Source: Pseudocercospora fijiensis CIRAD86 (lineage: Eukaryota > Ascomycota > Dothideomycetes > Mycosphaerellales > Mycosphaerellaceae). Taken from it: 64,000 bases of DNA. A program made the position numbers and the translations under genes. Where the stretch lies: the NCBI RefSeq assembly GCF_000340215.1, contig NW_006921540.1, forward strand, positions 3,673,402-3,737,401. Direction: 5' to 3'. The notes beneath the pieces were generated by a model. That model was not told the origin of the DNA, searched no databases, and was given only the letters and a program-made list of their open reading frames with translations. Below are positions 12,700-25,425 of the stretch, piece after piece. Each line of letters opens with the position of its first letter. The stretch's first letter is position 1.

Positions 12700-15600
12700 C
12701 TAATAAATACGGTCTAGACGCTTTCGATAATTACTACGACTTCGGCGACCTTCTCGATCCTTCTAGACCGATAGACGTTAAATTTACGGAGCCTTCCTAT
12801 AACGCTAACTCTACGAGTTTAATTAAGAATAGTAGCTCTATCGCGCCTAGAGCTCCGTCGCTAGGGCCTATCTAACCGCTACTTCTACCGAGCCTTCCTT
12901 TTACCCCTAGAGCTATACCGACGGACACTACTACTGCCCCTGCTAGTAGGGCTAGAGCTAGCGGGTCTAGTCCTTAGGTGCGAGCTAGTTAGCCTTCTCT
13001 AGGGCGGATATCTTTTAAACGTCTAAACGATTATAACACTCTCCCTACGGCGGTCGCCGAAGCGTACCGTAGCCTAGGTCGATCGTAGGCTACTAACGCC
13101 GACCTCTTACGCCCGGAGAGGTCTACTCTTCCTAAGGCGTATATCTTAATACTATACGAGGCAGTAATACTTAATATTAGCGATATAGTATATACCTGCT
13201 AACACTATTAAGCTAAGTATTAGATCCGTAAAGCATCGAACGTCCGAGTAGATAGTAAACCGTCTTCTTCTACGGACAAGAACGGTATAGTGTTTATAAT
13301 ATATTGCGGTAGTAGCGCGGTAAAAGGTATGTTTCCGATCCCTAAACTACCTCCGTTACTACGGCGACTACTTACTACAGATCTATCTAAGGATATAGAA
13401 GCAAGAACGTTCTAGGAGAACATTCGAGCCTATAATTGCCGCCTCGCAATAACTTTATTTATAGCTAAGCGTAATATACGGGTATTAGGATACAGTTCGT
13501 TCTAGATCTACGGGGAAGCGTATTATTTAGGCGGCGGTCTCTTCGCTCCGACGGAAGATCCCTAATACGCGTAGCTATACTTTTACGACCTCGTATATAC
13601 TACTAAGAGGCGTATATAGAAATCCGGCGATCGTAGATATACTAGCCGGAACTAGAAATCTATACTATCGCTATAGCTAGACTACGGTACTATAATCGCG
13701 TTATATAAGATAATTACGCAATACAACGCGCTATATTACAAGTTCGTCGCGGCTCGGGAAATGTTTATATCCTCCTAAGAACCTAGGCGCCTCGTTCTTA
13801 AGGCTATAGACCTCAGTTTAGTCTACGAAGGTATATAGGACGCGCGTCGATATAACAAGCCGGTCGTAAACGAAGTGGCCGCCCTCTATCCGGATTACGA
13901 TCCGGAAGCTATTAGCGGAATAAGGGATTTTATAGTAGTAGAGCGGTTAAGTACGGGAGAGGTGTCTACTACTCTATATCGTATAAATCGCTACTATCTA
14001 TACTACTTCCCTATATATTACGTCCTCCTCTAGGCGGCTAGAACTCCTAGGTTTTCGTAGGAGAACTAGTTTCGTACGCGTAGTAGGAGGCACGTTACGC
14101 TTAGGGATTACTTTAGGTACATTTTATACTATCGACTAAACTAATTTCCTACTATCTTCTACGGTCGCTAGCTCCTATAACAATTATACGTCGACGTATA
14201 TACTATAGTAGACTTAAACGACCTGCTTTTCCTAGGCAACTATTAGAAAGAAGTATAGGCGGATACGTACGACTTGAAACAACCGAAACAGCGTAGTACG
14301 CGCGCACTATTAGGCAATAAGAATAAATACGACATCTAACGAGAGTTGTCTCGATAGATTAGCGAAGACCTACGTTACGATGTTCTTCGAACTAAGGTAT
14401 AGTACGGGGAATGCGAGGGAAGCGTACGTTACGGTTTGCTATAGCGGAACCGTTTAGTCGTCCCTACGAACGGAGCTCTATTATCCGATAGTATCCTATA
14501 AGCTCTACGAATAGTTCTCCCGTCCTCGTACGTCGGCGGCGATTAGTAGATTTTATAGTGCTACCGAGATTCTATAGCTATCGTCGGCTACTTCGGCGTC
14601 CCTACGTACTTTATTACGTTTATAGCTAACCCTAACTAGCCGGAGATTAAGCGTTATTTGTTCGACTATTAGGACGCGATAGACCGCCTAGACATTACGA
14701 TAAGGGTCTTTATTTAGAAAGCTAGGGAGTTTTTATACGAGGTTTGCTATAGGAACGTATTCGGTCGCTATATCGCAAGATATTAGACAGTCGAATACTA
14801 GAAGCGTAGCCTCCCTTACCTTTACCTCTTACTATAGATCGCGCCCGATTAAGCGCTAGATACTATATCTAAGATCGACAACTTTATCCGCGCTAAGCTT
14901 CCGAGCCTAGCCGAGGACCCGGATAGTAGCGTAACTAACTTAGTTAAGGAATATATATATTATAGACCTTGTAGCGCGGGCTTTCTATACGTCCCGTATA
15001 TACAGTTACCTCGATACTCCGAAGGGACGTATTCTAAGGGATTCCCTATAGAGTTCTTAGACGAGACGGTAGTAACTAATATCGCGTTTCCGAAATATCG
15101 TAGACGCCGTAACGGGAGGATATAGAACAAGAGGAGGAATCGCGCGTTCCTCTTCGACAATCGTTATATCGTACCGTACAATCTATACCTACTAAAGCGG
15201 TTTAACGCCTATATTAACGTCGAGTAGGTCCGCTTATTACGGGCGATTAAATATATTAACAAGTACGTCTATAAGGGCGCCGACCGTGCGACTGCCCGCC
15301 TCGAGATTCCTAGTAACGAGATCGCTAACTACGTTAATATACGATATATTAGTCCTACGATAGCGATATACAATATCTTAGGAGGCAAGCGCTATAAAGA
15401 ATAGCCCGCGGTTATTCGACTAGACGTCTACCTACCGCGCCCTAGGGGTAATATCGTATTTAACTATAACGCGACGATAGCGGACCTACGCGGCGATAGA
15501 CGATAACGTACTACGCTCGTCGCGTAGTTTCGGTATAACGCGTTACTACTAGATAACGACGTGTCTTGCCGGCGCTTAACGTATCTTAAGTTTCTAAAAC

Positions 15601-18600
15601 ACTATACGCTATATAACAAAGTGTAGAAGAAACGTTCTAAGCGCGTAGTATACTCTATCGCGCGTCTTAACCCGCCCCTACGTCCTAAAGGCGAGATACT
15701 ATACTTAATTAAATTGCTCTATATCGTTCGGGGTACTAAATGTTTCCGCAACTTAAGGATATATAGCGGCACTATATATAAGAGCTTTCGAGCGGCGGCG
15801 ATTGTATCTAGTCTTATAAGATCGGAAGATAAATAGCTCGATACGTTCCGGGAGGCCGAGAAGATATATACCTCCTAACAATTGCGTCTTATATTCGTGC
15901 TGCTTATCCTAACGGATGCGATATCCGGAGCCGACTCTACGCGATAGTAGAGTCTTCTATAGAGGGATATATATAAAGATCTATATATCGAACTACGGCG
16001 CGGAGGGTACGTAGGAAGGTATAAGGAGATAAATGCTACTACTAAAAGTTATAGTAAGTAGTGGCTATACACCGAATTAGTTGCTAACGGATACAAGGTA
16101 TCGGGCTATAGACTGCCGAGTCTAGATCCTTCGTAGGCGAAAATGCGTAGTAGCAATAACGCTATCGCTTAAGAAGAAGCGCTAGTCGATATAGGAAACG
16201 AAGACGGGAACAAACTCTACGTATAACAAAACGCCTACCTTCTTAATAACGGTTAAAGGCGAGCCTTTACCGATATTACGAACGATATCGACTAGAATCC
16301 GTTAAAGGCGTACTTTTTTATCTAAGGTCCGGGAGGCTACGGGAAGACGTTCCTATACCGTATACTCGTAGCGACCTATAGAGCACGTAGCCTTATCGTG
16401 CTGTATATCGCGTCTTTAGGTATCGCCGTATAGCTGCTTCCTAGTAGTCGTATAGCGCACTCCCGATTTAAACTTCCTTTAAGTAATACTAGGTAGTAGG
16501 ACTATCCTATTACGTAAGACATAATAGACGCTAAGCTAATCCGAAAGACTTATCTAGTTATTTAGGACGAAGCCGCGATGCAGAATAGACGCGATATTAT
16601 AGCTATATATCGACTCTTTTACAAGTTACGATTAGGCAGTAACGGCTAGGGCAACGAACTATTCTTCGCGGGAGTCCTCGTCGTATTCGGCGGCAACTAG
16701 GCATAAACTCTTCTAGTGCTTCCCGAGTATAAGAAGTCTTCGAAGGAAGCAGACGTAATAGCGATTACATTTAAAGCCTTCCTAATCTAGAATAAGATTA
16801 AGGTACTCTATCTCTAGCAAAACATACGGCTCGTAGATAGTAGTCCGCGGAACGTCGACTTCTACCGCTAGACCCTCTATATTATATACGACGACGTGTT
16901 CGATCGATTTATTAAGCTACTAATATACGTCGGAAGAGTCTAGGACCTTAGCGAGCTTATCGATTTCGTCTTTCTAAGATAGGGTATTATTAAGGCTAAG
17001 TACGACCTAGTATTCTATTGTTCTCGAGCTATCCTTTATATAACGAACGACACCGCCTACGAGATTAACGAACGTATCGTAGACGACCTGCCGTACGGTA
17101 CAATTCGCGAATATCGCTACGAGGATAAGATAGAGAAGTTGCCTAGCGACAAAGACTAGCCTCCGGAAATCTTAAGCCTTTTAAAATCTATCTAGAACAC
17201 CGAGCTCTAGATTCCTTACCTACGGATCCGGGTAGGTATACTAATAATAATTATACGGAACATCTATAAGACCGTAGGACTCGTAAACGGAACGCGGGTT
17301 GTTATCGTAAAAACACTCTAGTTCGGGGTTAAAGTTTAGAAACTACTAGACGACGATAATTAGGAAGTGTACTAGATACCGCGAATCTAGATATATTCGA
17401 ACAAAGGCCTACCGTTTACCCTTAAGCGATATTAACTTCCGCTTCGACCTTGTTTCGCAATAACGATAAACAAATCTTAGGGTTAATCCCTAGTATATAT
17501 CGGTATCGACCTTCGACGGCCCGCATTTAGCTACGGCTAACTCTTCGCAGCATTCTTACGCGTTACGGACGCGCGTAACCTCCGCGTGCTTATTAACGGA
17601 AAGTATGCTTTAACGTAGGGCGGCGACTCCCTAAACAAGGTATTTCGCTCGGCTCTACTATATCTACCTAAGCGTCTCTACGACTTTATTTTTAAGGATA
17701 GAAATCTGTTTATAGATATAACCTCGAACGTCCTATTACGCGGAGCGATATACGCTATACCTACTAGCTCTACCGGACTAGCGTAGTAACCGCGACGCCC
17801 GTAGGATACACTTAACTACGTACCTCGAGCGTACGTTCCCGAAATCGCTAAACCGCCTACCGGTTCTACTCGAGACGCTATAGAACCCGAAGACGAGCCT
17901 AACTAGTATACTCGAAACTTTACGGGTCTAGACCGCGAAGTAGGTAGCGATAGTAGCCTTCCGTATAGGGTAGAAAGGGGTCCTAGGGCATTCGTACTAG
18001 GTAACGACGAAGATAGGACGTTAGTCGATACTAGAGTCGGACGATAGCTAAGCTAGCGAGAAACTACGCTAACTATAGTACTAGCGAAAACTTCGCGCCG
18101 ACCGTTATTCGTAGAACTTCCTAGATACTAACTAGACGACTCCTTAGTCTACCTCTAGAACTTAGCCCTAGGTCCTAGTAACGCCTAATAGATAACACAA
18201 GTTATAGGTAAAATAATACCTTCGAAGGAGATTACGCGGGTAGATCTAACTAAGGCCTCGTCGATACTACCTACGCTAGTACCTATACCGATACCTCGTT
18301 CCGTATCTGCGGCGCGTACAATCCGATAGATTTCTAAGAATACTACGCCTATTCTAGGTCCTTCGTTCTCTAGGAAGCGACTATCCGGACAACCTGTATT
18401 ACTCTCGAAGCCTATATCCCGCACTTAAGTCTCTACTCCGACCTCGACACTATACGCCCTAACGCTACCTCGTACTCTAAGGCTAGGCGATATTGCTAAG
18501 GCAAAGGCTCCGGTTGTCGCATATAAACAAGAAGCTAAGATCCTAAGTATGCTTTAAGACGTAGATCTCGACTTCGATATAGAAGACCTTTAGGCTACGA

Positions 18601-18620
18601 TTAGTAGTTATTCTCTATAA
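12700..18620 (+). pseudogene. Helitron Rep (HUH, Y2) / Pif1-type helicase, RIP-inactivated
   Basis: One plus-strand frame runs from at least 13290 to TAA at 18618-18620, broken only by TAG/TAA at Gln/Trp-type positions. In order it shows: a Cys-pair segment (13302-13330); the N-terminal Helitron domain with the RDYFRYIL-like motif (about 14100-14250); the Rep motif resembling FIT..NP..PEI (about 14605-14645); the HUH site, now Tyr-Leu-Tyr at 14817-14825 where CAC-to-TAC RIP explains both changes; the two catalytic tyrosines in YINKYVYKG (15252-15275); Walker A GPGGYGKTF (16326-16352); Walker B DEAAMQ (16566-16583); and VVFGGN with later helicase motifs. This is the rolling-circle replicase of the enclosing Helitron. 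The start is uncertain. Its many stops make it non-functional, but no frameshift is visible. Confidence 0.92.
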
Positions 18621-20633
18621 TATATATATATAAAACTTCTCTATCCGTACTAGTATTTTTTTCTCTTTAGGTATAGAGTTCAGCTACCTAAATACGGTTA
18701 GCGTATTACACTTCTCCGAGGTACCGAGAACCTTATTATTTAGCCGCCTATCCCCTATCTATATAAGCTAAGTTCCCGGTAGTTCTCTTAGTTATCCTCC
18801 TTTCTCTTCGGGTTCTCTACTATATTCCTAGCGCTAATACAATATCGAGCCTTAATATTATACCTAAAGTAGGAAAGGATTACGCGTAACAGTTCGTATA
18901 AGTAGTAGTAGAAGTATATTAAAAAGGTGAAATTTAGGAAACTAGAACTACGGACTACGCGCTAGCAAAGAAAATCGTAAGCGGTAAAGGGCGAGATCTA
19001 GTATTTCGAGAGGGCTATATACGTATACTAGGAGAAGGCGTAACGTAGAAGAGTACCGATAAGAGAGCGAGGCGAGCGGCGCTAGTCTATATCCTCGGCG
19101 TAGACGCTAGAAGTTGCGCTATACTAAACTGTCCCTTTCCTTCGAAATATAGAACTTGCGAATCTAACTATAGTTATTTCGAAGGGTACCGTTATTCCTA
19201 TAACCTAGCGCTAAAGCTACTATATAGTAATTACGCTTATAGAGGAGATCCTAGGAGCTATACTAGCTATATAAACTGTAACCGGAAGAGAGTAGTATTA
19301 CTAGAATTCGAAGACAGCGGGCGGGCTTCGAAATCGAATAGTCGACCTCTATTTACGGAGCACGAATAGGAAGAGGGCGCCCTAGAACATTAAGAGACTA
19401 TCTCTACTAAGGATACTAGCTACTAGTAGGAACACGACTTTACCCCGGAAGTGTCTTAGAAAGCGGAAGAACTTAGGAGAAGCATAAGCGAAGTATAGCT
19501 CTAGTAACTCTTCGAGTTTCTAGCGGAATTGTTATATTCTAATTCTCCTACGTTTCCGACGTAGTATATTCGAGATATATATTACGAGAGTGTTAGCGAG
19601 ATTGTAAGCGGTTATATACGGAAAACAGATAGTAAGCGAGCTCGTATAGAAGTCGTCGCGGTAGTAGAGCGGACTTAACTAGATTAGGTATACATTTTAA
19701 GACGACTATAATGCGAATAGTAACAATAGCGGTAACGTACTAAGAAACGCGAGATTGAATATTGCTAGCTTCGCTAACCGATATTATAGGCCTAGCATAT
19801 ATCTATTATACGGGCAGACGAGATAAGAATAGGAAGGAGAAGATTATAAGTTACTTTATAGATTTCATTTTTTACGGAGGGCTAACTAACCTCCGTAGAG
19901 TATATATATCGGTCCGCGCCCTATAGCGTAGATAGTATATCTTATCTCATTTCCTCTCGCCTTTTCTAACTTTTAACTTCTTAATTAGTATACTATTCTT
20001 AGATTATCGCGTTCTTCCGAGTAGCAGCGATATAGATTCCTATAGTAAATCGATTACTAGGTCCTATCTAGACGAAAGGAGAGCTAGCCCCGAAGTCCCG
20101 GGTAAAATCGGATCCTAGGAGGGTTGCGTATAATTGTACGTTTATAGTAGAGGTGCCTAGCGGCTACTAGTACTCGATAGTCTTAGCGCCCTCTTAGAGG
20201 ACGACGGTATAGTTAAACGTAAGGCGGCGCACTACGCTACTAACGAAACGTACGAAGACTTCGCCTACGACGAGCTTTAAGGGTTAGTATATCTAGTAAC
20301 GGTATTTATAAACGAGACTTACTAGAGTCGCGACCCTCTTAGAGCCGGTCTTCTTAGATAGAACTCGCTTCGTAGAGCGAGGTAGAGACTCGTTAGACGA
20401 CGTACTAGCGAGATCGATAACCTCCTTACCCTTAAACACTTAAGCGACTAATACTATTAGCGACGCGGTTATAAAGGTTTAGTAACAATATTAAACTTAC
20501 TAGTAGCGCTCGAGATCTTACTCGGGGTTTCTATAGGGCTAGTATAGGGGATAGATATAGTGTCTAACTTAGTAAAGATAGAAAAGGAGCAGCAACGAGT
20601 CGTAGTAGTAGTAGTAGTAGTAGTAGTAAGTAG
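18621..20633 (+). pseudogene. Helitron 1 right interior with two unrecognised RIP-broken ORFs
   Basis: Two plus-strand stretches look like former coding sequence. One (about 19120-19370) has a Cys/His-like pattern: two Cys about nine residues apart, then several Tyr that could be RIP-altered His. The other (about 20040-20633) ends in a (GTA)n run that would have been (GCA)n before RIP. The LTR retrotransposon interrupts the second. It is not clear whether they were Helitron ORFs or captured genes. Confidence 0.35.
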
Positions 20634-20975
20634 TGTAGTAGGGAAACCCGGCTTAGCACTTATATATATACTTGTACCCCCTCTCCTTGTTTTTGTACCT
20701 TAGAATATATACAACTACCTTTATAATTAGAGAACATACAATATAAGGAGATACGGCTGCGACAATATATAGTAAGAGAGGCGTAGGAAATGTACCTAAT
20801 CTGGCTACAATGTAGCCCTCCCTACGGCTGTTCCCTTCTCTTTAATATTTACAACGCCTTCCCTTCGAGGTATATAATGCTACGCCGACCCCTCGCAGTT
20901 CACTAAGTACTAGGCCTATAGCATACAGTTCCCTATATATGTACCTCTACCTACGACCTACTCGTCCCGCCTACA
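20634..20975 (+). repeat. 5' LTR
   Basis: This LTR is colinear with 34416-34757 over 342 bp and starts TGTAGTAGGG and ends CCGCCTACA. Differences from the 3' LTR are C/T and G/A transitions in both directions, so each LTR was mutated independently after insertion. This copy keeps more CA and TG. Confidence 0.95.
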
Positions 20976-21700
20976 TTTTCTAAAGCCGAAGGTAGGGCTA
21001 TCTTTATTCATTTAAAGGTACAGGTATGTATATAGTTAAGAAGAAACGTTTATAGCCTTCGCCTAGAGCGAGGACTATACTACTAATGTAATACTACCGC
21101 CAAAAAGACCTTAGTAGTATCGAGACGTCCTACTACTAATAAACCGTTACCGACTTAAAGCAAAAGGAATACCGTTACCGACTTAAAGCAAAAGGAAATA
21201 CTGTTTACGAATGTTACGACCCCCTACCTGTCTATAGCAGGCGGGACCTTATAAGAAACGACCTATACAGAAAGAAACCTAAGAGCCTGCTATAAGAAAC
21301 TAGAGATAGGGATACGAAGAACCCCGAAAAGTCGATAGCCCCCTATCCCTTCCGCTAATCGGCGCGAGCCTAACTTAAAACTTCCTTCTAAGCTATTACG
21401 ACCCTTCTACGGTGCCGTAATCGGTATACTGCGAGTTAATAGAAATTAATAGAGAGGAATAAAGGGGGCCTAGAACGGGTATAGTAGGTATACTAGCTAG
21501 CTAGCTAGGTAATATTCGCCGCCCCCTTTATTCTATATATATACGGACTACCGCCTACCCTCCTCTTACTTCGAGGATACAGACGCGATACGTACTACAA
21601 AGTACGCTATAGCCCGTCTACGCTCCCTCCTTACCTTAAGTATATCTAGCAACCTATCTAATTTTATCGATACTATATCCTTCCTATTTATTCTAATCGT
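20976..21700 (+). other. 5' leader of the LTR element
   Basis: This non-coding leader lies between the 5' LTR and Gag. It contains the CTAG-repeat module at 21493-21508 and a short direct repeat, ACCGTTACCGACTTAAAGCA, near 21145 and 21170. I see no clear tRNA primer-binding site after 20975. Confidence 0.6.
21493..21508. repeat. CTAG-repeat module, copy 1 (before Gag)
   Basis: CTAGCTAGCTAGCTAG is a perfect palindrome, preceded by GGTATA and followed by GTAAT. The same module lies in each spacer around the element's ORFs (25162, 30215, 34290). Confidence 0.9.
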
Positions 21701-21719
21701 TTATCGTCTTCTATAAATT

Positions 21720-24700
21720 GTTTGTTCTACCGACGAGATAAGCTCCTAAGAAAACAATAACAACCCTACCTTAGCGGAGCCGCCTTTATAGGCCCCCTCT
21801 AATACCGGTACCTACCGAGACCTACCTCTAAATTTCATTCGTAACTACCTCGATACTAACTTAGATACCGAGAGGACTACGGCCTCGGGAAGCGATAAGG
21901 ATACTAGTGTAGAGAATAGAGAAGCGGCTTAAGGAGGTACTACCTAGGAGGGCGGTACTCGAGAAGTTCCCTAGTAGCTTATCTAGGCAACCGGAGGGTT
22001 ATCCCCTTAACTTCTCTAAGGTCTTCTTTAGGCCTTCTTAGACTTGAAGCCGCAGATACCCCTCCTAGGGACCGTTAAGAACCCCCTCTTTACTAGAGAA
22101 AACGCTACTAACTTTGTTAAAAGGTTTTCTACTATCCTTAAGCGATACTATCTAAGGGCTAAAACGGCTACTACGGTAAAGCTCCTTATAGCTAATTATA
22201 AAACTAGTATCCGACCCCGAGTTACTCGGCTCCTAGGTAGTAAGCCTCTTACGTAGGAAGCCTTCTTAAAGAAGTTTAAACGCGAGTTTGCTAACTAGGA
22301 TGTCGCAGTTCGGCTAAACTCCCGCGAGTACCTTAAGCAGCTATATACTAGACAAACGGCTAAGAGTAATGCCCTTCGCTTTTGCTAGGACTTCTATAGC
22401 ATCGCTAAAGGGATACCGAGGAGGCTTCTTAACAATGTTACGAGGAGCCGTCTGTTTCTAAAGGGCTTAGGAGGGTCTATACCTACTATTATGCCTCGGA
22501 TCTACGAAAAATGCAGTATCTACCCTTACGATAAGGAATCCTATACCGACTTCGAATAGATTTATCGTACTAGGTACGACCTAGCTCGTAGCCGATAGGG
22601 CTTCTCGCTCCTTACTAGTAACGATAGTAGCTATTTAAAAGAGCTACGAGAGACAGTCGAGAAAAGAATGCTAAGTATACGCCCTACCCTAGATATCTAG
22701 CGATAGAGGGTAGCCCTTAAGCTAGTTACGGACCCCGGTATCGACGACCTTATTAAGCAGTTCTAAGAACTAAAACTTTACGTCCTCTCCCGAGACAATT
22801 AGAGGGGCCCTACTATAGGTCCGGTTAATACTAATACCGATTCGTATGCCCTATAGCGCCTCTATCCCCTCTAGAGCGACAATACCCCTATAACTTAGAT
22901 ATATAACAACTAGTTTGTATAAGGGCTAACCTTCGATGCCTTTGCCTTTTAATCTATCCCTAGTATAGAGGGTCGCTATTACTATTGCGGAGCTAAAGGC
23001 TACCTTCGTCTAAACTATAAGCCCTACCGGTATATATAAGACTAAGGGTTCTACTATATTAGGGACCGTGCGTAGTACTTCGGGCCCCTAGGTATACTAT
23101 ACGCTACCCTATTCCGCTTCCGTAATAGTCCTACCCTCCTAAAGCTCGCTATTATACTTCCTCTCCTTAAGGCCTATTACTAGTAGGAGATTGTTTTCCT
23201 ATCTGAATTTAGAATAGAAGCCCTTCGAAAACAGTTTAACTATCCTTCTTAGCAACTAAGGCGAACTACAGCCCCTAGTACTATAGCTTAACTAGGCCCT
23301 CGAGTTCCGACTCCTCGAGCCCTAGCTCCGATAATTCCTTCTACTCTTCCCCCTCTACCTTTAAGGTCTCTAGGAAATCCCTACGGAGGGATCGCTTTAA
23401 ACGATACTCGAAACGGCCTTCCTGCCCCTACTACTGCCCCTACTACTACTAGGCGGGTTATGCTATACTAAAGGCCCTACGATCTAGGTATAGTCGAGGA
23501 GGATAATAAAGAGCTAGATTTTAGCGACTACGAGGCGGCTATAGTTGTAGATACCCTTGCCTATACTCGTAGCTAGGACGTACCGCTTAGGAATAGTCTT
23601 CCCGTTACCGCTATTGCCGACACAAATCGGATCTAGAAAGCTACTACTAAGCAGAAAGGTGCTACGAAGACTAAGGGCATTCGCAACGTAGTTTAAGGGC
23701 TTAGTGTTCGCGAGGTAGAGGAAGCAATTCGTAAATAAACCTAGCCTCGAAGAACTACTTAAAGGTCCCCGAGCCTACTACCTCTAAGAGTAAGAGCCTA
23801 GTCTAAGGAAACGGTTAGTCGTAAAACCCCTACTGCTAGCCCTTCTAGTACCTATAGGCAGCCTACTACTAAATCCTTAAATAGTAACGCTAGCCTACCT
23901 AAGGATAGTAATTAGGAAATAGATAACGTACTACCGCCTATCCCGAAGCCTGCCGCTAAAGAACTATCGAAGGGGGTAAACCCTCCGAGCCGGTAGAGAG
24001 CTACGCGGAAAGAGCCTAAGATAACTAACATTATAAAGAATCTTTAGAAACACTATAAGGACCCCGACTTTTAGGTAAAGAAATTCCTTAGTAGGAACGG
24101 TATATAGCTTAGCAATGCTAAGGCCCTCGCCTATATTCCGGAGTGTTAAAAGCTCGTTGCACGCTAGCTAAACGACAACGCGCTTGCTATAAGAATTCGG
24201 GAGCTAGAAAAGGATAAAACCGACAAGATCCCCTACTAGATTATAGAAATAGCAGGTAGGGTAGCTACCTTAGCTACTAGGAAAGGTAGACCTAGGCGGC
24301 CTAAAGACTACCCTATTCTAGTCCTTACCTCCGCCTAGGAGTTCTTTACTAGCCTTAACGAGGAAGAAAGCTATAAGGAATACGAGGCCGCTAACGAAGA
24401 GGTTATCCGGGACCCTAATTCGATTAGCCGGAGAAACAGACTTAATTGCTATATAGTATAGGTTATTTTATCCGGGGTAGACGCCCTACCTAACGAGATG
24501 CTCTATATCGACCCTAGCTAGATTCGCCTCTTATTAGTCGACGACAACTTCGCCCTTATTCCTAGTCCGTATGTTACTATTACTATTAATAGGTGCCTTA
24601 AGATCCGCGCTCTTATTAATAAAGGCTCCGAGGGGAATATACTAAACGCGAAGTTCCTATAGCGAGCTAGCCTTACTCTTTTAAACAGTCTTATTCTAAA

Positions 24701-25106
24701 CATGTAAGGAGCTAGAGGGAGAGCTAAATTTATTAGTATTAGCACTTCCGTTCCTGTCTCTACCTTTAATATCGAGTATAAAACCGACTTCCTTATTATA
24801 TCCCTAGGGGATAACGACCTCCCTATTATTCTTAGTCGCCCGTAGGCTCGTAAGAACCGCCTTATCGCTCGAAACATAGACGACGGCTCCTAGGAAGAGA
24901 CTATTTCTACGCGCGGGGGCCGCTCTACTACCTTTGCTACCCTTGCTAGCTCTAAGAATTGTGTCCTACTTAAGGAGCTCCTTAGTCGCAATAATACCTA
25001 GCAGTTAAAAAACTAGGTAGCGGACGAGAAACTAGCGTCGAGTCCGCCCCTTTTTCGAAACCGCTAGGTAGGGATATTATACGTACCGTTACGACCTATT
25101 GTTTAA
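21720..25106 (+). pseudogene. LTR element ORF1: Gag with CCHC zinc knuckle and protease-like region
   Basis: A single frame (open from an ATG at 22044, likely starting further upstream) runs to about 25106 with only RIP-type stops. At about 22975-23030 the residues Tyr-Tyr-Tyr-Cys-Gly...Tyr...Tyr fit CX2CX4HX4C once TGT-to-TAT and CAC-to-TAC changes are allowed, a nucleocapsid zinc knuckle. Near 24609 the stretch ALINKGSEGN resembles a retroviral-type aspartic protease active site, with the Asp explained by GAT-to-AAT. The third position is not the usual Ser/Thr, so the protease call is weaker than Gag. The ORF is inactive through many stops. Confidence 0.82.
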
Positions 25107-25161
25107 TAAGAAATGTTGTTATAGGGCTATATAGCAAAAAGGATAGTAACCCTAGGGTATG

Positions 25162-25177
25162 CTAGCTAGCTAGCTAG
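25162..25177. repeat. CTAG-repeat module, copy 2 (between ORF1 and ORF2)
   Basis: The same palindrome CTAGCTAGCTAGCTAG is preceded by GGGTATG and followed by GGTATATT. It lies in the ~300-bp spacer between Gag-protease and Pol. Confidence 0.9.
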
Positions 25178-25425
25178 GGTATATTAATTAGTCCGGTAGC
25201 CGGCCCGCCCCCGCTTCCGCTACCTTTTCCGACCTTGCTTAGACTAGCCCCGGCTTGTCCCGGCATTCCCGGCGGCCCCGGTATTCCCGCGTCCCCGTAA
25301 TTGCCTTCTAGTAGCACCCTATATAAAAGCCGCCTAGCTAGGCACTATATCTAGGAGCGGGTATACGACGACGTATCGGTCCTAGCTATATAACGCTAGT
25401 CCTTTCTCGAAGATTCTTCCTAGCT

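Noticed and set aside
24518..24877. 119-codon minus-strand ORF
   Set aside because: Antisense to the Gag-protease frame. RIP removes fewer codons on this strand, which leaves long shadows.
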